DNA from: an uncultured Prochlorococcus sp. | GTDB lineage: Bacteria; Cyanobacteriota; Cyanobacteriia; PCC-6307; Cyanobiaceae | DNA length: 41,147 nucleotides | Direction of reading: 5' to 3' | Assembly: GCA_902521995.1 (NCBI GenBank) | Contig: CABYTO010000014.1 | Coordinates: 1-41,147 of the forward strand | Program-made: the position numbers and the translations under genes | Shown: piece by piece, positions 9,920 through 18,896 of the stretch | Numbering within the stretch: the first letter of the stretch is position 1 | Layout of the letters: every line of letters begins with the position of its first letter | The notes under the pieces: model-generated | The model's input: the letters and a program-made list of their open reading frames with translations, nothing else | Databases searched by the model: none | What the model was told of the DNA's origin: nothing

Positions 9920-11836
9920 TTATTCTTTTCTCCCTTTTTTTTCTATTAATTCATCCATTAATTTGTATAAATTAGGTAGGTCGAAAATTCCTAAATTTCT
10001 TCCATTCAAGGCTCTTAAGGCGACTGAATCAATTTCCTCTTCTTTATCTCCAATAACTGCAATTAAAGGAACTCTCCCGAGAGTTGCTTCTCTTATTTTA
10101 TATCCTATTTTTTCATTCCTAACATCAACTTTTGATCGGTAACCATTATTATTTATTAATTCATTAAACTTTAAACACTTTTCAATATTTCTATCAGTAA
10201 TGCTCAGTAAAATTATTTGATAAGGTGCAAGCCAAATTGGGAATTTTGCCTCATATTGTTCAATTAAGATTCCGATAAATCTCTCAAAGGATCCTAAAAT
10301 TGCTCTATGAAGCATAACTGGATTTCTTTTCTCATTATCAATATCTACATAAGTTGCATCCAATCTAATAGGCATTGAGAAATCAACCTGAATAGTTCCG
10401 CATTGCCAGACTCTATTAAGACAATCTTTTAAGGAGAATTCTATTTTTGGACCATAAAAAGCCCCTTCTCCTGGTTGAAGTTCCCATTTCAGGTTCTTAT
10501 TATCGAGAGCTTTGGTAAGAGCTTCTTCTGATTTATCCCAAATCTCTTCAGTACCTACTCTTTTTTTAGGACGAGTTGATAATTTGATAATGATTTCATC
10601 AAAACCAAAAGTTTTATAAACCTCGAAAACAAGATCTATAAAAGTTGATACCTCCTCTTGAATTTGCTCTTCTGAGCAGAATATGTGTGCATCATCTTGA
10701 GTAAAGTTTCTTACTCTCATTAAGCCGTGCAGTGCACCAGAGGGCTCATTTCTGTGACAAGAACCAAATTCAGCAAGACGAATAGGTAAATCTTTATAAC
10801 TTTTTAAACCTTGATTAAATACTTGTATATGGCATGGACAATTCATTGGTTTAATTGCATAAGTTCGATTTTCTGATGCAGTAGTGAACATATCGTCTCT
10901 AAATTTTTCCCAATGACCAGATTTTTCCCAAAGAGATTTATCAACAGCTTGTGGGGTCTTAATTTCTAAATAATCATTTTTTTTGAGTATTTCTCTTATG
11001 TACTTTTCCAGTACTTGGTAAATTGTCCATCCATTTGGATGCCAAAAAATCATTCCTGGAGATTCTTCTTGTATATGAAATAGTGAATGTTTTCTACCAA
11101 GTTTTCTATGATCTCTTTTTTCTGCTTCTTCAATTCTTGTTAAATAATCTTTGAGTTCTTTTTCTTTTGCCCATGCAGTTCCATATATTCTCTGTAATGA
11201 TTCATTCTCACTATTCCCTCTCCAATATGAACCTGATAATTTAAGTAATTTAAAGTGTCTCAAATGTCTAGTATTGGGTACATGAGGCCCTCTACACATG
11301 TCGATGTATTCTTCGTGCTTGTATAAATTGATGAGACCTTCTTCAGGAATTTCATCAATTATTCTTAATTTAAAAGTTTCATCCCTTTCTTTAAACGTTT
11401 TAATTGCCTCTTCTTTAGAAACTTGTAAAATTTCAACGTCATAGTTTGTTTTTATTAATTTATTAATTCTGTTTTCGATTTTTATTAAATCTTCAGGAGT
11501 AAATCTGTATTCAGAAAAAATATCATAATAAAAACCATCTTCAATTACAGGCCCAATCGCCATTTTAATATCAGAGTAAATTTGTTTAACTGCATGACCA
11601 ATAAGGTGAGCAAATGAATGTCTTATTATTTCAATTCCTTCTTTATCTTTTGATGTGATGATTACAACTTCGGAATCTTTACTTATAGGAATAGTTGCAT
11701 CAAGAAGAACATCATTTACTTTCCCAGCAATTGTTGCATTAGCTAATCCAGCGCCTATGCTCTGGGCAATTTCTAGAATAGTTACAGATTTTTCGAAAAC
11801 CTTTTTTGAACCATCAGGTAAGGTAATTGTTGGCAT
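9920..11836 (-). CDS. thrS: Threonyl-tRNA synthetase
   Basis: The 638-residue class II synthetase has the full bacterial domain order: an N-terminal TGS domain (about residues 1-62), the editing domain with HSFAHLIGH (His73 and His77) and a downstream CRGPHV, the catalytic core with motif 2 around [15 protein letters not shown] and motif 3 [13 protein letters not shown], then an anticodon-binding domain. The catalytic zinc cysteine is in MNCPCHIQ. Both editing and charging sites look intact. It begins 3 nt after the trpS stop. Confidence 0.98.
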   Translation of the reverse strand: MPTITLPDGSKKVFEKSVTILEIAQSIGAGLANATIAGKVNDVLLDATIPISKDSEVVIITSKDKEGIEIIRHSFAHLIGHAVKQIYSDIKMAIGPVIEDGFYYDIFSEYRFTPEDLIKIENRINKLIKTNYDVEILQVSKEEAIKTFKERDETFKLRIIDEIPEEGLINLYKHEEYIDMCRGPHVPNTRHLRHFKLLKLSGSYWRGNSENESLQRIYGTAWAKEKELKDYLTRIEEAEKRDHRKLGRKHSLFHIQEESPGMIFWHPNGWTIYQVLEKYIREILKKNDYLEIKTPQAVDKSLWEKSGHWEKFRDDMFTTASENRTYAIKPMNCPCHIQVFNQGLKSYKDLPIRLAEFGSCHRNEPSGALHGLMRVRNFTQDDAHIFCSEEQIQEEVSTFIDLVFEVYKTFGFDEIIIKLSTRPKKRVGTEEIWDKSEEALTKALDNKNLKWELQPGEGAFYGPKIEFSLKDCLNRVWQCGTIQVDFSMPIRLDATYVDIDNEKRNPVMLHRAILGSFERFIGILIEQYEAKFPIWLAPYQIILLSITDRNIEKCLKFNELINNNGYRSKVDVRNEKIGYKIREATLGRVPLIAVIGDKEEEIDSVALRALNGRNLGIFDLPNLYKLMDELIEKKGRKE

Positions 11837-11839
11837 ATT

Positions 11840-12856
11840 TTATTTCTCCATTTCAAAAAATCCCAATTTTGATTTAACTCTTTTTAAAGTCTGATTCGCT
11901 AAATCTTCAGCTTTTTCCTTACCTTCATAAAGGATTTTATTTATTTGATAGGGATCATTAATTAATAATTTATATTTTTTCTGAATAGGTTCTAGTGATT
12001 CAATAAGTTGTTCGGTAATTAATTTTTTAAATGTCCCCCATCCAGTCTCTAAGAATTCATTTTCACATTGAGAAATTTCTTTGCCGGATAATATTGAATA
12101 AATCATCAAAAGATTTTTAGATTCTGGTCTCTCAGGGTTGTTAAATTCAATTCCAATAGAACTGTCACTTTTTGCTCTTTTAATTTTTTTTGTGATTATT
12201 TCAGGAGGATCTAATAAGTTAATGCGACTGCCATCATTAGGATCACTTTTGCTCATCTTTTTTGAACCATCAATTAAACTCATTATTTTTGAACCATTCT
12301 TCATGATGATTGGTTGAGGGATCTTTAAAATATTTTTATCCTTACTAAATCTGGCATTAATTCTCTGTTGTGCAATATCTCTCGCAAGTTCAAGATGTTG
12401 TTTTTGATCCTCACCTACTGGTACGAAGTCAGCATCATAAAGAAGGATGTCTGCAGCCATAAGTATTGGATAGTCAAATAATCCAATAGATACATTATTA
12501 CCTTGTTGTATGGATTTTTCTTTAAATTGAATCATTCTTTCCATCCAATTTATTGGGGTCATGCAATTTAATATCCAACAAAGTTCTGTATGCGCTGAAA
12601 TCTGACTTTGGACAAAAATTGAACATATATTTGGATCTATTCCACAAGCGACGTATAAAGCCGCTGTAGAGATAGTGTTTTTAGATAATTCTTTGGGATT
12701 ATATGAGGCTGTTATTGCGTGCAAATCAACTACACATAAAAATGTTTCATATTGCTCTTGAAGCGTAACCCAATTATTTATGGCACCAAGCCAATTCCCA
12801 ATATGTAAATCACCAGTTGGTTGAACTCCCGAAAGAATTCTTTTTTTATTTGCCAT
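11840..12856 (-). CDS. trpS: Tryptophanyl-tRNA synthetase
   Basis: The 338-residue class I synthetase begins SGVQPTGDLHIGNWLGA. The HIGH-type signature is HIGN at residues 18-21, and the second ATP-binding motif KMSKS is at residues 200-204. Length and motif spacing fit bacterial TrpRS. The ATG overlaps the end of the upstream RGG/RHH-like gene by 11 nt, and the thrS start follows 3 nt after its stop, so translation of these three genes is probably coupled. No leader peptide or T-box is seen upstream. Confidence 0.98.
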   Translation of the reverse strand: MANKKRILSGVQPTGDLHIGNWLGAINNWVTLQEQYETFLCVVDLHAITASYNPKELSKNTISTAALYVACGIDPNICSIFVQSQISAHTELCWILNCMTPINWMERMIQFKEKSIQQGNNVSIGLFDYPILMAADILLYDADFVPVGEDQKQHLELARDIAQQRINARFSKDKNILKIPQPIIMKNGSKIMSLIDGSKKMSKSDPNDGSRINLLDPPEIITKKIKRAKSDSSIGIEFNNPERPESKNLLMIYSILSGKEISQCENEFLETGWGTFKKLITEQLIESLEPIQKKYKLLINDPYQINKILYEGKEKAEDLANQTLKRVKSKLGFFEMEK

Positions 12857-13268
12857 CCTCTTCTACTTCGCTAGATTGGATCTCTTCAGTTGATGTACTT
12901 TTTACAGGTCTTGCAAAAGGGTCGGGCGTTGTTTTTCTCTTTTCTTCAAAAGAATTTTGGGATTGTCTACTCGGAGAAGAGTTTTTATTATTTTTTGCAT
13001 ATTCTTTGATTGATTCAATCAATTTTTCGTCTTTGATCATTTCGCTGAGTGTTCTAACAGAGAATCCCAGAACTGCAACGGTAGATCTTAATTGAAAGGT
13101 CTCTTGTATTGATTTAACAGCTTTCATTTCGTTATCACTCAATCTTATGCGGAATCCTCCTCCATCTCTTCTGCCACCGGATCTATCTCTGAAATTAGAT
13201 CTTTCATTGTTAGAACGACCTCTGTAATTTTCTTGTCCAGGATTATTGCTGAAATTTGAATTAGACAT
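12846..13268 (-). CDS. Hypothetical protein with RGG-like N-terminus and RHH-like core
   Basis: I do not recognise a named family. The 140-residue protein has three zones. Residues 1-39 are rich in Asn, Ser, Arg and Gly (YRGRS, RSGGRRDGGG), as in RNA-binding disordered tails. Residues 39-80 read as one short strand (FRIRLSD) followed by two helices, resembling a ribbon-helix-helix DNA-binding unit. Residues 95-140 are polar and disordered, ending in an acidic EVEEDG tail. It is the first gene of the leftward trpS-thrS-glk-thrB run and overlaps trpS by 11 nt. A nucleic-acid-binding role is inferred from composition only. The ATG at 13268 has no upstream in-frame alternative with better support. 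Confidence 0.78.
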   Translation of the reverse strand: MSNSNFSNNPGQENYRGRSNNERSNFRDRSGGRRDGGGFRIRLSDNEMKAVKSIQETFQLRSTVAVLGFSVRTLSEMIKDEKLIESIKEYAKNNKNSSPSRQSQNSFEEKRKTTPDPFARPVKSTSTEEIQSSEVEEDGK

Positions 13269-13432
13269 CTTAATGTTTCTTAAGTTATTTAAATAGTCTA
13301 TTAACTTAGCATCTTGTTATGCAATAAGTCTTTTTAAAAGGCTTAAATTTTTATCTTTTGATTAACGACTTATGAATTTTTCTTTTCTCATTCACAACTT
13401 GCATTAAAATAAAATTAGAAAAATAAAGTATT

Positions 13433-14767
13433 GTGTTTGATATCAGTAAAGACAACCTTTTAAAGGATTTCATAAAGTTTCCAAAAAAAAATATTCTTAT
13501 TATTTTATTATTGTTAGGCTTTGGGGAATGGTTTGTCAGTGATTTAATTCATTTTGCAGGAGGCTCAATAGGGTTTTTTGCTTTGTGTTTGGGGGGATAT
13601 TTTTACTTAAAGAATGATAAGCCTAAATTTAATGAGCCAAATAATTTAGATGGTTGGATAAATCTATGTAATGAAGATTTAAATTTTTTTGAAGAACTTG
13701 AAGCAACAAATGAATTAGAAAAACAGAATTCAAAAAGACAAAAAATACTTGAATCTATTCTTAATAGATGTGAAAAAGAAAAAATAAGTTGCATTGGACA
13801 AAAAGATTATCAAAGTTTTCAATCTTTTTTGAAAAGTAATTTCAAAGCAGATAAGTTTGACTTTGATTTATACGAAAAACTGCCTAAATACAATTCTTCT
13901 CAAGTTATTCCAGAAGAAGCTTTGAAGAGTGATGCAATCTTGTATTTTATAAACTTGCCTTTGTCGGCAAATGATTTTTTGTGGCTTGAAAAGTTTCCTA
14001 AAAATATGCCAATATGGTTGGTGGCTTTAACTTCCAACCAATTAGAAGTCAAAAATCAGATAGAAGATTTAAAGTCTCAAATTTCAAGTGATTTTATAAA
14101 TAAAATTATTACTTTTGATGTGAATAAGAATGAAATAACAAATATACCTTTTTCTTTAAGGAGGTTTTTCATAAGTTCATCCAAAAATATTGAAAATACA
14201 AAAAAAAGGCTCTTGAAAGAACTTCATGTTGCCTGGCAATCTGAAATTGAAGGTATAAGAAGAATGCAGTTAAAAGTAATACAAAGAAAAAATCAAATTC
14301 TTGTAGCGTCAACTGTTTTTTTATCTCCTATCCCCTCAATTGATGTAATGGCTATGACAGTACTTAATTCATTAATGATTAAGGAAATCAAATCTATATG
14401 GGGATGTAATTGGTCTCCTGAAATTTTAGATAAAGTATCCAAAGAGATTTTGAAGACTGCAATAGCTCAGGGAGTTATTGAATGGAGTGGACAGACTCTA
14501 ATTGGCATAACAAAATTACATGGCCCAAATTGGCTTGTCTCTGGAACATTTCAGGCTGTTAGTGCTGCTTACTTAACAAGAGTAGTATCAAGTTCTTTGG
14601 CTGATTTTATGGCAATAACAAAAGGAGTAGAAGAACCTGATTTGGATTTTATAAAGAAAAATTCTGAGAAAATTGTTGAAGAAGCTTTTGAAAAAGAAAA
14701 AATAAATTGGAAAGGATTTATTTCTGATCTTAGAAAACCACTTATGAAACTATCTTTTAATTCATAA
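13433..14767 (+). CDS. DUF697 (YcjF-like) membrane protein
   Basis: The 444-residue protein starts with GTG at 13433. Two hydrophobic segments occupy about residues 18-60 (IIILLLLGF... and GFFALCLGGYFYL). A soluble, Lys/Glu-rich middle follows, and the C-terminal third resembles the DUF697 domain, with STVFLSPIPSIDVMAM, AIAQGVIEWSGQ and a GTFQAVSAAYLTRVVSSS stretch. DUF697 is often attached to or found beside GTPases. No P-loop is visible here, so this is the partner-type version without the GTPase domain. It lies 20 nt upstream of the metal importer and may be co-transcribed with it. Function unknown. Confidence 0.8.
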   Translation: MFDISKDNLLKDFIKFPKKNILIILLLLGFGEWFVSDLIHFAGGSIGFFALCLGGYFYLKNDKPKFNEPNNLDGWINLCNEDLNFFEELEATNELEKQNSKRQKILESILNRCEKEKISCIGQKDYQSFQSFLKSNFKADKFDFDLYEKLPKYNSSQVIPEEALKSDAILYFINLPLSANDFLWLEKFPKNMPIWLVALTSNQLEVKNQIEDLKSQISSDFINKIITFDVNKNEITNIPFSLRRFFISSSKNIENTKKRLLKELHVAWQSEIEGIRRMQLKVIQRKNQILVASTVFLSPIPSIDVMAMTVLNSLMIKEIKSIWGCNWSPEILDKVSKEILKTAIAQGVIEWSGQTLIGITKLHGPNWLVSGTFQAVSAAYLTRVVSSSLADFMAITKGVEEPDLDFIKKNSEKIVEEAFEKEKINWKGFISDLRKPLMKLSFNS

Positions 14768-14771
14768 TCTT

Positions 14772-14778
14772 GGGGTGA
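14772..14778 (+). promoter_or_regulatory. Ribosome-binding site fixing the importer lipoprotein start
   Basis: GGGGTGA lies 9 nt before the ATG at 14788, but directly abuts the ATG at 14779. Clear purine-rich ribosome sites are uncommon in this window, so this one favours 14788, which also gives a normal MKKN-type signal peptide. Confidence 0.6.
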
Positions 14779-14787
14779 ATGTTAAAT

Positions 14788-15687
14788 ATGAAAAAAAATA
14801 TTTTTTTTTTAAGTTTGATACTTCTTCTTTCTATTATTTCAGGCTCATGTAAGAGAATATCAAATAAAAATGAAAATAAAGAAGTAATACTGGCAAGTTT
14901 CACTGTTTTGGCGGATATAATTAGCAATGTCGCTAAAGATGATTTTATTGTTAGATCAATAACGAAACCTGGAGTTGAAGTTCATGGCTACCAACCAACT
15001 CCAAGCGATTTGGTAAATGCCTCTAATGCTTTTGTTTTTATTGATAATGGATTTGGATTTGAATTATGGGCTGAAAAATTTGTTTCTAATTTAAAAGTTA
15101 AAAGAATTACTGTCGCGGAAGATTTGAATCCTATTTTTATCAGTGAAGATTTTTATAAAGGGAAACCCAATCCTCATGCCTGGATTTCTCCAAAAAGAGG
15201 GATCTTATACGTAGATATTCTCGTGGATTCTTTATCAGAATTGAGGCCATCCAAAAGGACATTATTTGAAGAAAATGGAAAAATTTATAAAGATAAACTA
15301 TCTAAAATAGATAAAGAATTCTCACTTTTTATTAATAACTTAAATAAAGACAGGAGGTATCTAGTAAGTTGTGAAGGTGCGTTTTCTTACCTAACAAATG
15401 ATTATGGATTAGAGGAAGTTTATTTGTGGCCAGTTAATGCTGAGAGTCAAATTACTCCCAAAAGAATGGCAAGAACAATCTCACTAGTTAAAGAAAAAAA
15501 TGTTCCATCTGTATTTTGCGAAAGTACTGTAAGTAACGAATCTCAAATGGTTGTTGCAAACGAAACCGGGGCTAATTTTGGGGGTAATCTTTTTGTTGAT
15601 TCATTATCTGATGATAGTGGGCCTGCTAGTTCCTATATAAAAATGCTTGAGCATAATTTGGATTTGATTAAAAAAGGACTTTTTTGA
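14788..15687 (+). CDS. Metal ABC importer, substrate-binding lipoprotein (Mn/Zn type)
   Basis: This cluster-9 (PsaA/MntC/ZnuA) binding protein captures a divalent metal outside the inner membrane. The signal peptide is a hydrophobic stretch ending in the lipobox SGSC, with the lipidated cysteine at residue 21 counting from the ATG at 14788. Expected metal ligands are His66 (VHGYQPTP), His130 (PHAWISP), Glu196 (CEGAF) and Asp271 (FVDSLSD). The His-His-Glu-Asp set and the lack of a histidine-rich loop point to manganese rather than zinc, by analogy with PsaA and MntC. An in-frame ATG at 14779 is the alternative start. The coding start holds A8 and T10 runs. ATPase and permease genes follow directly. 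Confidence 0.92.
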   Translation: MKKNIFFLSLILLLSIISGSCKRISNKNENKEVILASFTVLADIISNVAKDDFIVRSITKPGVEVHGYQPTPSDLVNASNAFVFIDNGFGFELWAEKFVSNLKVKRITVAEDLNPIFISEDFYKGKPNPHAWISPKRGILYVDILVDSLSELRPSKRTLFEENGKIYKDKLSKIDKEFSLFINNLNKDRRYLVSCEGAFSYLTNDYGLEEVYLWPVNAESQITPKRMARTISLVKEKNVPSVFCESTVSNESQMVVANETGANFGGNLFVDSLSDDSGPASSYIKMLEHNLDLIKKGLF

Positions 15688-15690
15688 ATT

Positions 15691-16455
15691 ATGGAAACAA
15701 TCAATTATCAAAATTTTAGGATTGAGGCAGAGAATATTTGCGTAGATTACAACGGTAAGGTGGCTTTGTATGATGCAAATTTAAGATTGCAACCTGGCCA
15801 GATTTGTGGGTTAGTAGGGATGAACGGCGCTGGTAAAACAACTTTCTTTAATGCTTTAACTGGCTTTGTAAATATTTCAAAGGGAAAAATTAGAATAAAT
15901 GGAGAATCTGTAAGATCTGCTCAAAAAGATCAGACAATTGCTTATGTTCCTCAAAATGAGGGAATTGATAGTCAATTTCCTATAAGTGTTTGGGATGTAG
16001 TGATGATGGGAAGATATGGTTCGATGAATATTTTTAGGTGTCCTAGAGAGTCTGATGTTCAGGCGGTTAAAGATGCTATTGAGAGAGTTGATCTTACTGA
16101 TCATTTATCTACACCTATTGGAAACTTATCTGGAGGTCAGAGAAAACGAACTTTTTTAGCTAGAGCAATTGCACAAAGAGCATCAATACTTCTTCTTGAT
16201 GAGCCTTTTTCAGGTGTTGATATAAGAACTGAAAAACTTATCTCGGAATTATTTATTCAATTTAAAAATGCGGGGAAAACTATATTATTATCAACGCACG
16301 ATATGATTCATGTCCGTGAATTTTGTGATTTGGTTCTTTTAATAAATAAAACTGTTGTAGCTTATGGTGAAACTTCTGAAGTGTTTACCCCTGAAAATAT
16401 TACAACCACTTTTGGAGGGATCTCACCTGATTTCTTGTTTGGACCTGAATCCTAA
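15691..16455 (+). CDS. Metal ABC importer, ATPase (Mn/Zn type)
   Basis: The 254-residue ABC ATPase powers import of the metal delivered by the lipoprotein. Walker A is GMNGAGKTT (residues 43-51), the signature is LSGGQRKR (from residue 146), Walker B is ILLLDEP with Asp170/Glu171, and the switch histidine is in STHDM. It belongs to the MntB/ZnuC group by context and by the FGGISP end. It begins 3 nt after the lipoprotein stop and ends 12 nt before the permease. Confidence 0.95.
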   Translation: METINYQNFRIEAENICVDYNGKVALYDANLRLQPGQICGLVGMNGAGKTTFFNALTGFVNISKGKIRINGESVRSAQKDQTIAYVPQNEGIDSQFPISVWDVVMMGRYGSMNIFRCPRESDVQAVKDAIERVDLTDHLSTPIGNLSGGQRKRTFLARAIAQRASILLLDEPFSGVDIRTEKLISELFIQFKNAGKTILLSTHDMIHVREFCDLVLLINKTVVAYGETSEVFTPENITTTFGGISPDFLFGPES

Positions 16456-16467
16456 ATTTTAATTTAT

Positions 16468-17340
16468 ATGGAGCTCTGTTCTTTTTTAACTTTAGATTCA
16501 TTTATTACAGATCCTTTAACTCATGACTTTATGAGAAAAGCACTTCTTATGAGTTCATTAGTTGCAGCTGTTTGTGGTTTTCTATCAAGTTATTTGACTC
16601 TTAAAGGATGGGCTTTAATGGGAGATGCAGTGTCACATTCGGTAATGCCTGGTGTTGTGGTTGCTTATGCATTAGGTCTTCCTTTCTCATTAGGGGCATT
16701 TATCTTCGGAGTTGGTTCTGTAGCCTTAATAGGGTTTATTAAGCAGAAATCTAGAGTTAAGGAAGATACTGTTATTGGGTTGGTATTTACTGGATTTTTC
16801 GCTCTTGGAATAGTATTGGTTTCTAAGATTAAAAGTAATATTGATCTGCACTCTATTCTTTTTGGTAGTCCATTAGGAATATCACTTTCAGATGTAAAAC
16901 AAACTATATTCATTTCTTTATTGGTAGTAATCCTTTTATCAATTTTCAGAAAAGATTTAATGCTTTATTGTTTTGATCCTAGGCATGCAAAAACAGTTGG
17001 GATTAATGTATTTTTTCTGCATTATTTACTCCTCACATGCTTATCTTTGGCGGCTGTTGTGGGGTTGCAGTCTGTTGGAATTATTTTGGTAGTTGCAATG
17101 TTGATTACACCAGGGGCTACAGCATATTTACTTACGGATAAGTTTGATAATATGACAGTAATTTCAGTATTAAGTGCAATCATCTCAAGCCTTATAGGAA
17201 TCTATGTTAGTTTTTGGTTTGATCTTGAAACAGGTGGATCAATTGTCTTGGCACAAACTTTTATATTTTTATTTGCTTTTTTATTCGCTCCAAGATACGG
17301 AATATTTAAGTTAAAGAAATTATTTGCTGGGTATAAATGA
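16468..17340 (+). CDS. Metal ABC importer, permease (Mn/Zn type)
   Basis: The 290-residue membrane protein is an ABC-3 family permease (MntA/ZnuB-like) with about eight or nine hydrophobic segments. Family landmarks are LKGWALMGDAVSHSVMPGVV near residues 45-65, GSPLGIS in the middle, and VGIILVVAMLITPGATAYLL. It completes the importer with the two upstream genes. Its last four bases overlap the start of the DUF4336 gene (ATGA), which suggests that gene belongs to the same operon. Confidence 0.95.
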   Translation: MELCSFLTLDSFITDPLTHDFMRKALLMSSLVAAVCGFLSSYLTLKGWALMGDAVSHSVMPGVVVAYALGLPFSLGAFIFGVGSVALIGFIKQKSRVKEDTVIGLVFTGFFALGIVLVSKIKSNIDLHSILFGSPLGISLSDVKQTIFISLLVVILLSIFRKDLMLYCFDPRHAKTVGINVFFLHYLLLTCLSLAAVVGLQSVGIILVVAMLITPGATAYLLTDKFDNMTVISVLSAIISSLIGIYVSFWFDLETGGSIVLAQTFIFLFAFLFAPRYGIFKLKKLFAGYK

Positions 17341-18509
17341 TTGTGGTGGATGAAACTTTAAATAAAAAGTGGAATTGGTGGCCATTATTCCCCTTATATC
17401 CTTATGGAAAAAAGAAAACAATTTTAAAAGAATTAATTCCGGATCAAATATGGTCCTTGGAACAAATACAGGGACTTTATTATGTTGCGGTTCCAATAAG
17501 AATGACGGTAATAAAGGTTGATAATGGATTGATGCTAATAAATCCACTGCCTCCGACAAAAGAATTATTAAGTAAGTTAGAAAAATTAATTGCGATTCAT
17601 GGCAAAGTAAAAACAATAATTCTACCGAGTGCCTCTGGACTAGAACATAAAATCGGACTGCCGGCTCTTTCAAGAACTTTTAAAGACGCAGAAATTTGGC
17701 TTTGTCCCGGACAATGGAGTTTCCCAATAAATCTACCACTAGATTTCTTGGGAATTCCATCAAAAAGATCAAGAATACTCTTTGAGGAAGGTACTCCACA
17801 TACAAACTACTTTAAATGGTCTTCATTAGGCCCTCTGAATTTAGGACTTGGAAGATATCAGGAGATAAGCTGTTTCCATTATCCTACGAAAACACTTCAT
17901 GTGACAGACGCAATAGTTGGAATAGACTCCACTCCCCCTGAGATATTTGATTTTGATCCAACTCCACTTCTTTTTCATTCTAGAGAGAGAGGAGATGAAC
18001 CTTTGATTGACTCCATCGAACATAGAAAAAAAGGATGGAAAAGGTTAGTCTTGTTTTCATCTTTTTTAAAACCAGGTAAATTAAATATTCCACCTTTAAA
18101 AAAAATATTTAAGTATTCATTCAAAAAAGATCTGAGGAATTGGAGATCTCATTTCGGTATTTATCCCTTTTTATGGGACGAAGATTGGGAATCTTCTCTT
18201 GTTGAAATAATGGGTAAAGATACTCCTAAGATTCAAATTGCACCAGTTTTACAGAAATTAATTTTTCCGCGTTCAAAAGAAGTTTTACTCAAATGGTTAG
18301 AAAATATCAAGTGTTTTGAAGATATGGAATATTTAATACCAGCTCATTTTACGGCCCCTATAAAATTTACAATAGAAGATTGTCAAAAATTAATTAATGA
18401 AATTAATTCACAAAAGTGGGACAAACTTCCTGAAGATAATAAATTTTTGATGGGTTTATATAAAAAGTTGTTTGAACTAGGAATAATTCCTGAAGAAGTA
18501 AATCTTTAA
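17337..18509 (+). CDS. DUF4336 protein (metallo-beta-lactamase-like fold)
   Basis: The 390-residue protein resembles DUF4336, a family of cyanobacteria and plant plastids that looks like a degenerate metallo-beta-lactamase fold. Features seen are WSLEQIQGLYYVAVPIRMTV at the start of the core, INPLPPTKEL, LPSASGLEHKIGLPAL, LCPGQWSFP and LHVTDAIVGI. No canonical HxHxDH zinc motif is visible, so enzymatic activity cannot be assumed. The start overlaps the metal permease by 4 nt, implying translational coupling with the importer. The stop is 6 nt from the convergent DUF760 gene. The biochemical role is unknown. Confidence 0.85.
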   Translation: MIVVDETLNKKWNWWPLFPLYPYGKKKTILKELIPDQIWSLEQIQGLYYVAVPIRMTVIKVDNGLMLINPLPPTKELLSKLEKLIAIHGKVKTIILPSASGLEHKIGLPALSRTFKDAEIWLCPGQWSFPINLPLDFLGIPSKRSRILFEEGTPHTNYFKWSSLGPLNLGLGRYQEISCFHYPTKTLHVTDAIVGIDSTPPEIFDFDPTPLLFHSRERGDEPLIDSIEHRKKGWKRLVLFSSFLKPGKLNIPPLKKIFKYSFKKDLRNWRSHFGIYPFLWDEDWESSLVEIMGKDTPKIQIAPVLQKLIFPRSKEVLLKWLENIKCFEDMEYLIPAHFTAPIKFTIEDCQKLINEINSQKWDKLPEDNKFLMGLYKKLFELGIIPEEVNL

Positions 18510-18515
18510 AAACAA

Positions 18516-18851
18516 TTATTCTTCAATAGACATGTTCTCATCATCTTTTAGAGTTTGTTCCAGCTCTTTTCTTTGCTCCATTTGTCTTAAGAAATATCCT
18601 GTCATCATTGCAGAAGATAATAAATTAGCAATGTTGTCTTTTGAAGATGTAATTTTTACATCAAATTGATCTGAAGGAAGCATTCCAAGAAGACCTTGAA
18701 CATTATGTCTAATAATTTCTTGAATATCTTCACTAGCTGATTTTGCTACTCTTTGCAAAACTTCTGGAGATTGTTTTTGTAAATATTGGATTAAATCATT
18801 CTCATCGTTTGGATCATTATTTTCAGTAGCAAGAAATTCTGGATTGAACAT
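18516..18851 (-). CDS. DUF760 family protein
   Basis: This 111-residue protein is a DUF760 member, a family seen in cyanobacteria and plant chloroplasts and of unknown function. The core has LIQYLQKQSPEVLQRVA, then IQEIIRHNVQGLLGMLP, then LLSSAMMTGYFLRQMEQR, all predicted helices. Both ends are acidic. There is no signal peptide or membrane segment. It starts 45 nt downstream of lepB on the same strand and faces the DUF4336 gene with a 6-nt gap. Confidence 0.87.
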   Translation of the reverse strand: MFNPEFLATENNDPNDENDLIQYLQKQSPEVLQRVAKSASEDIQEIIRHNVQGLLGMLPSDQFDVKITSSKDNIANLLSSAMMTGYFLRQMEQRKELEQTLKDDENMSIEE

Positions 18852-18896
18852 TTCTACAACTTCAAGATATAAAAACCTTACAACATCACGTACCCA

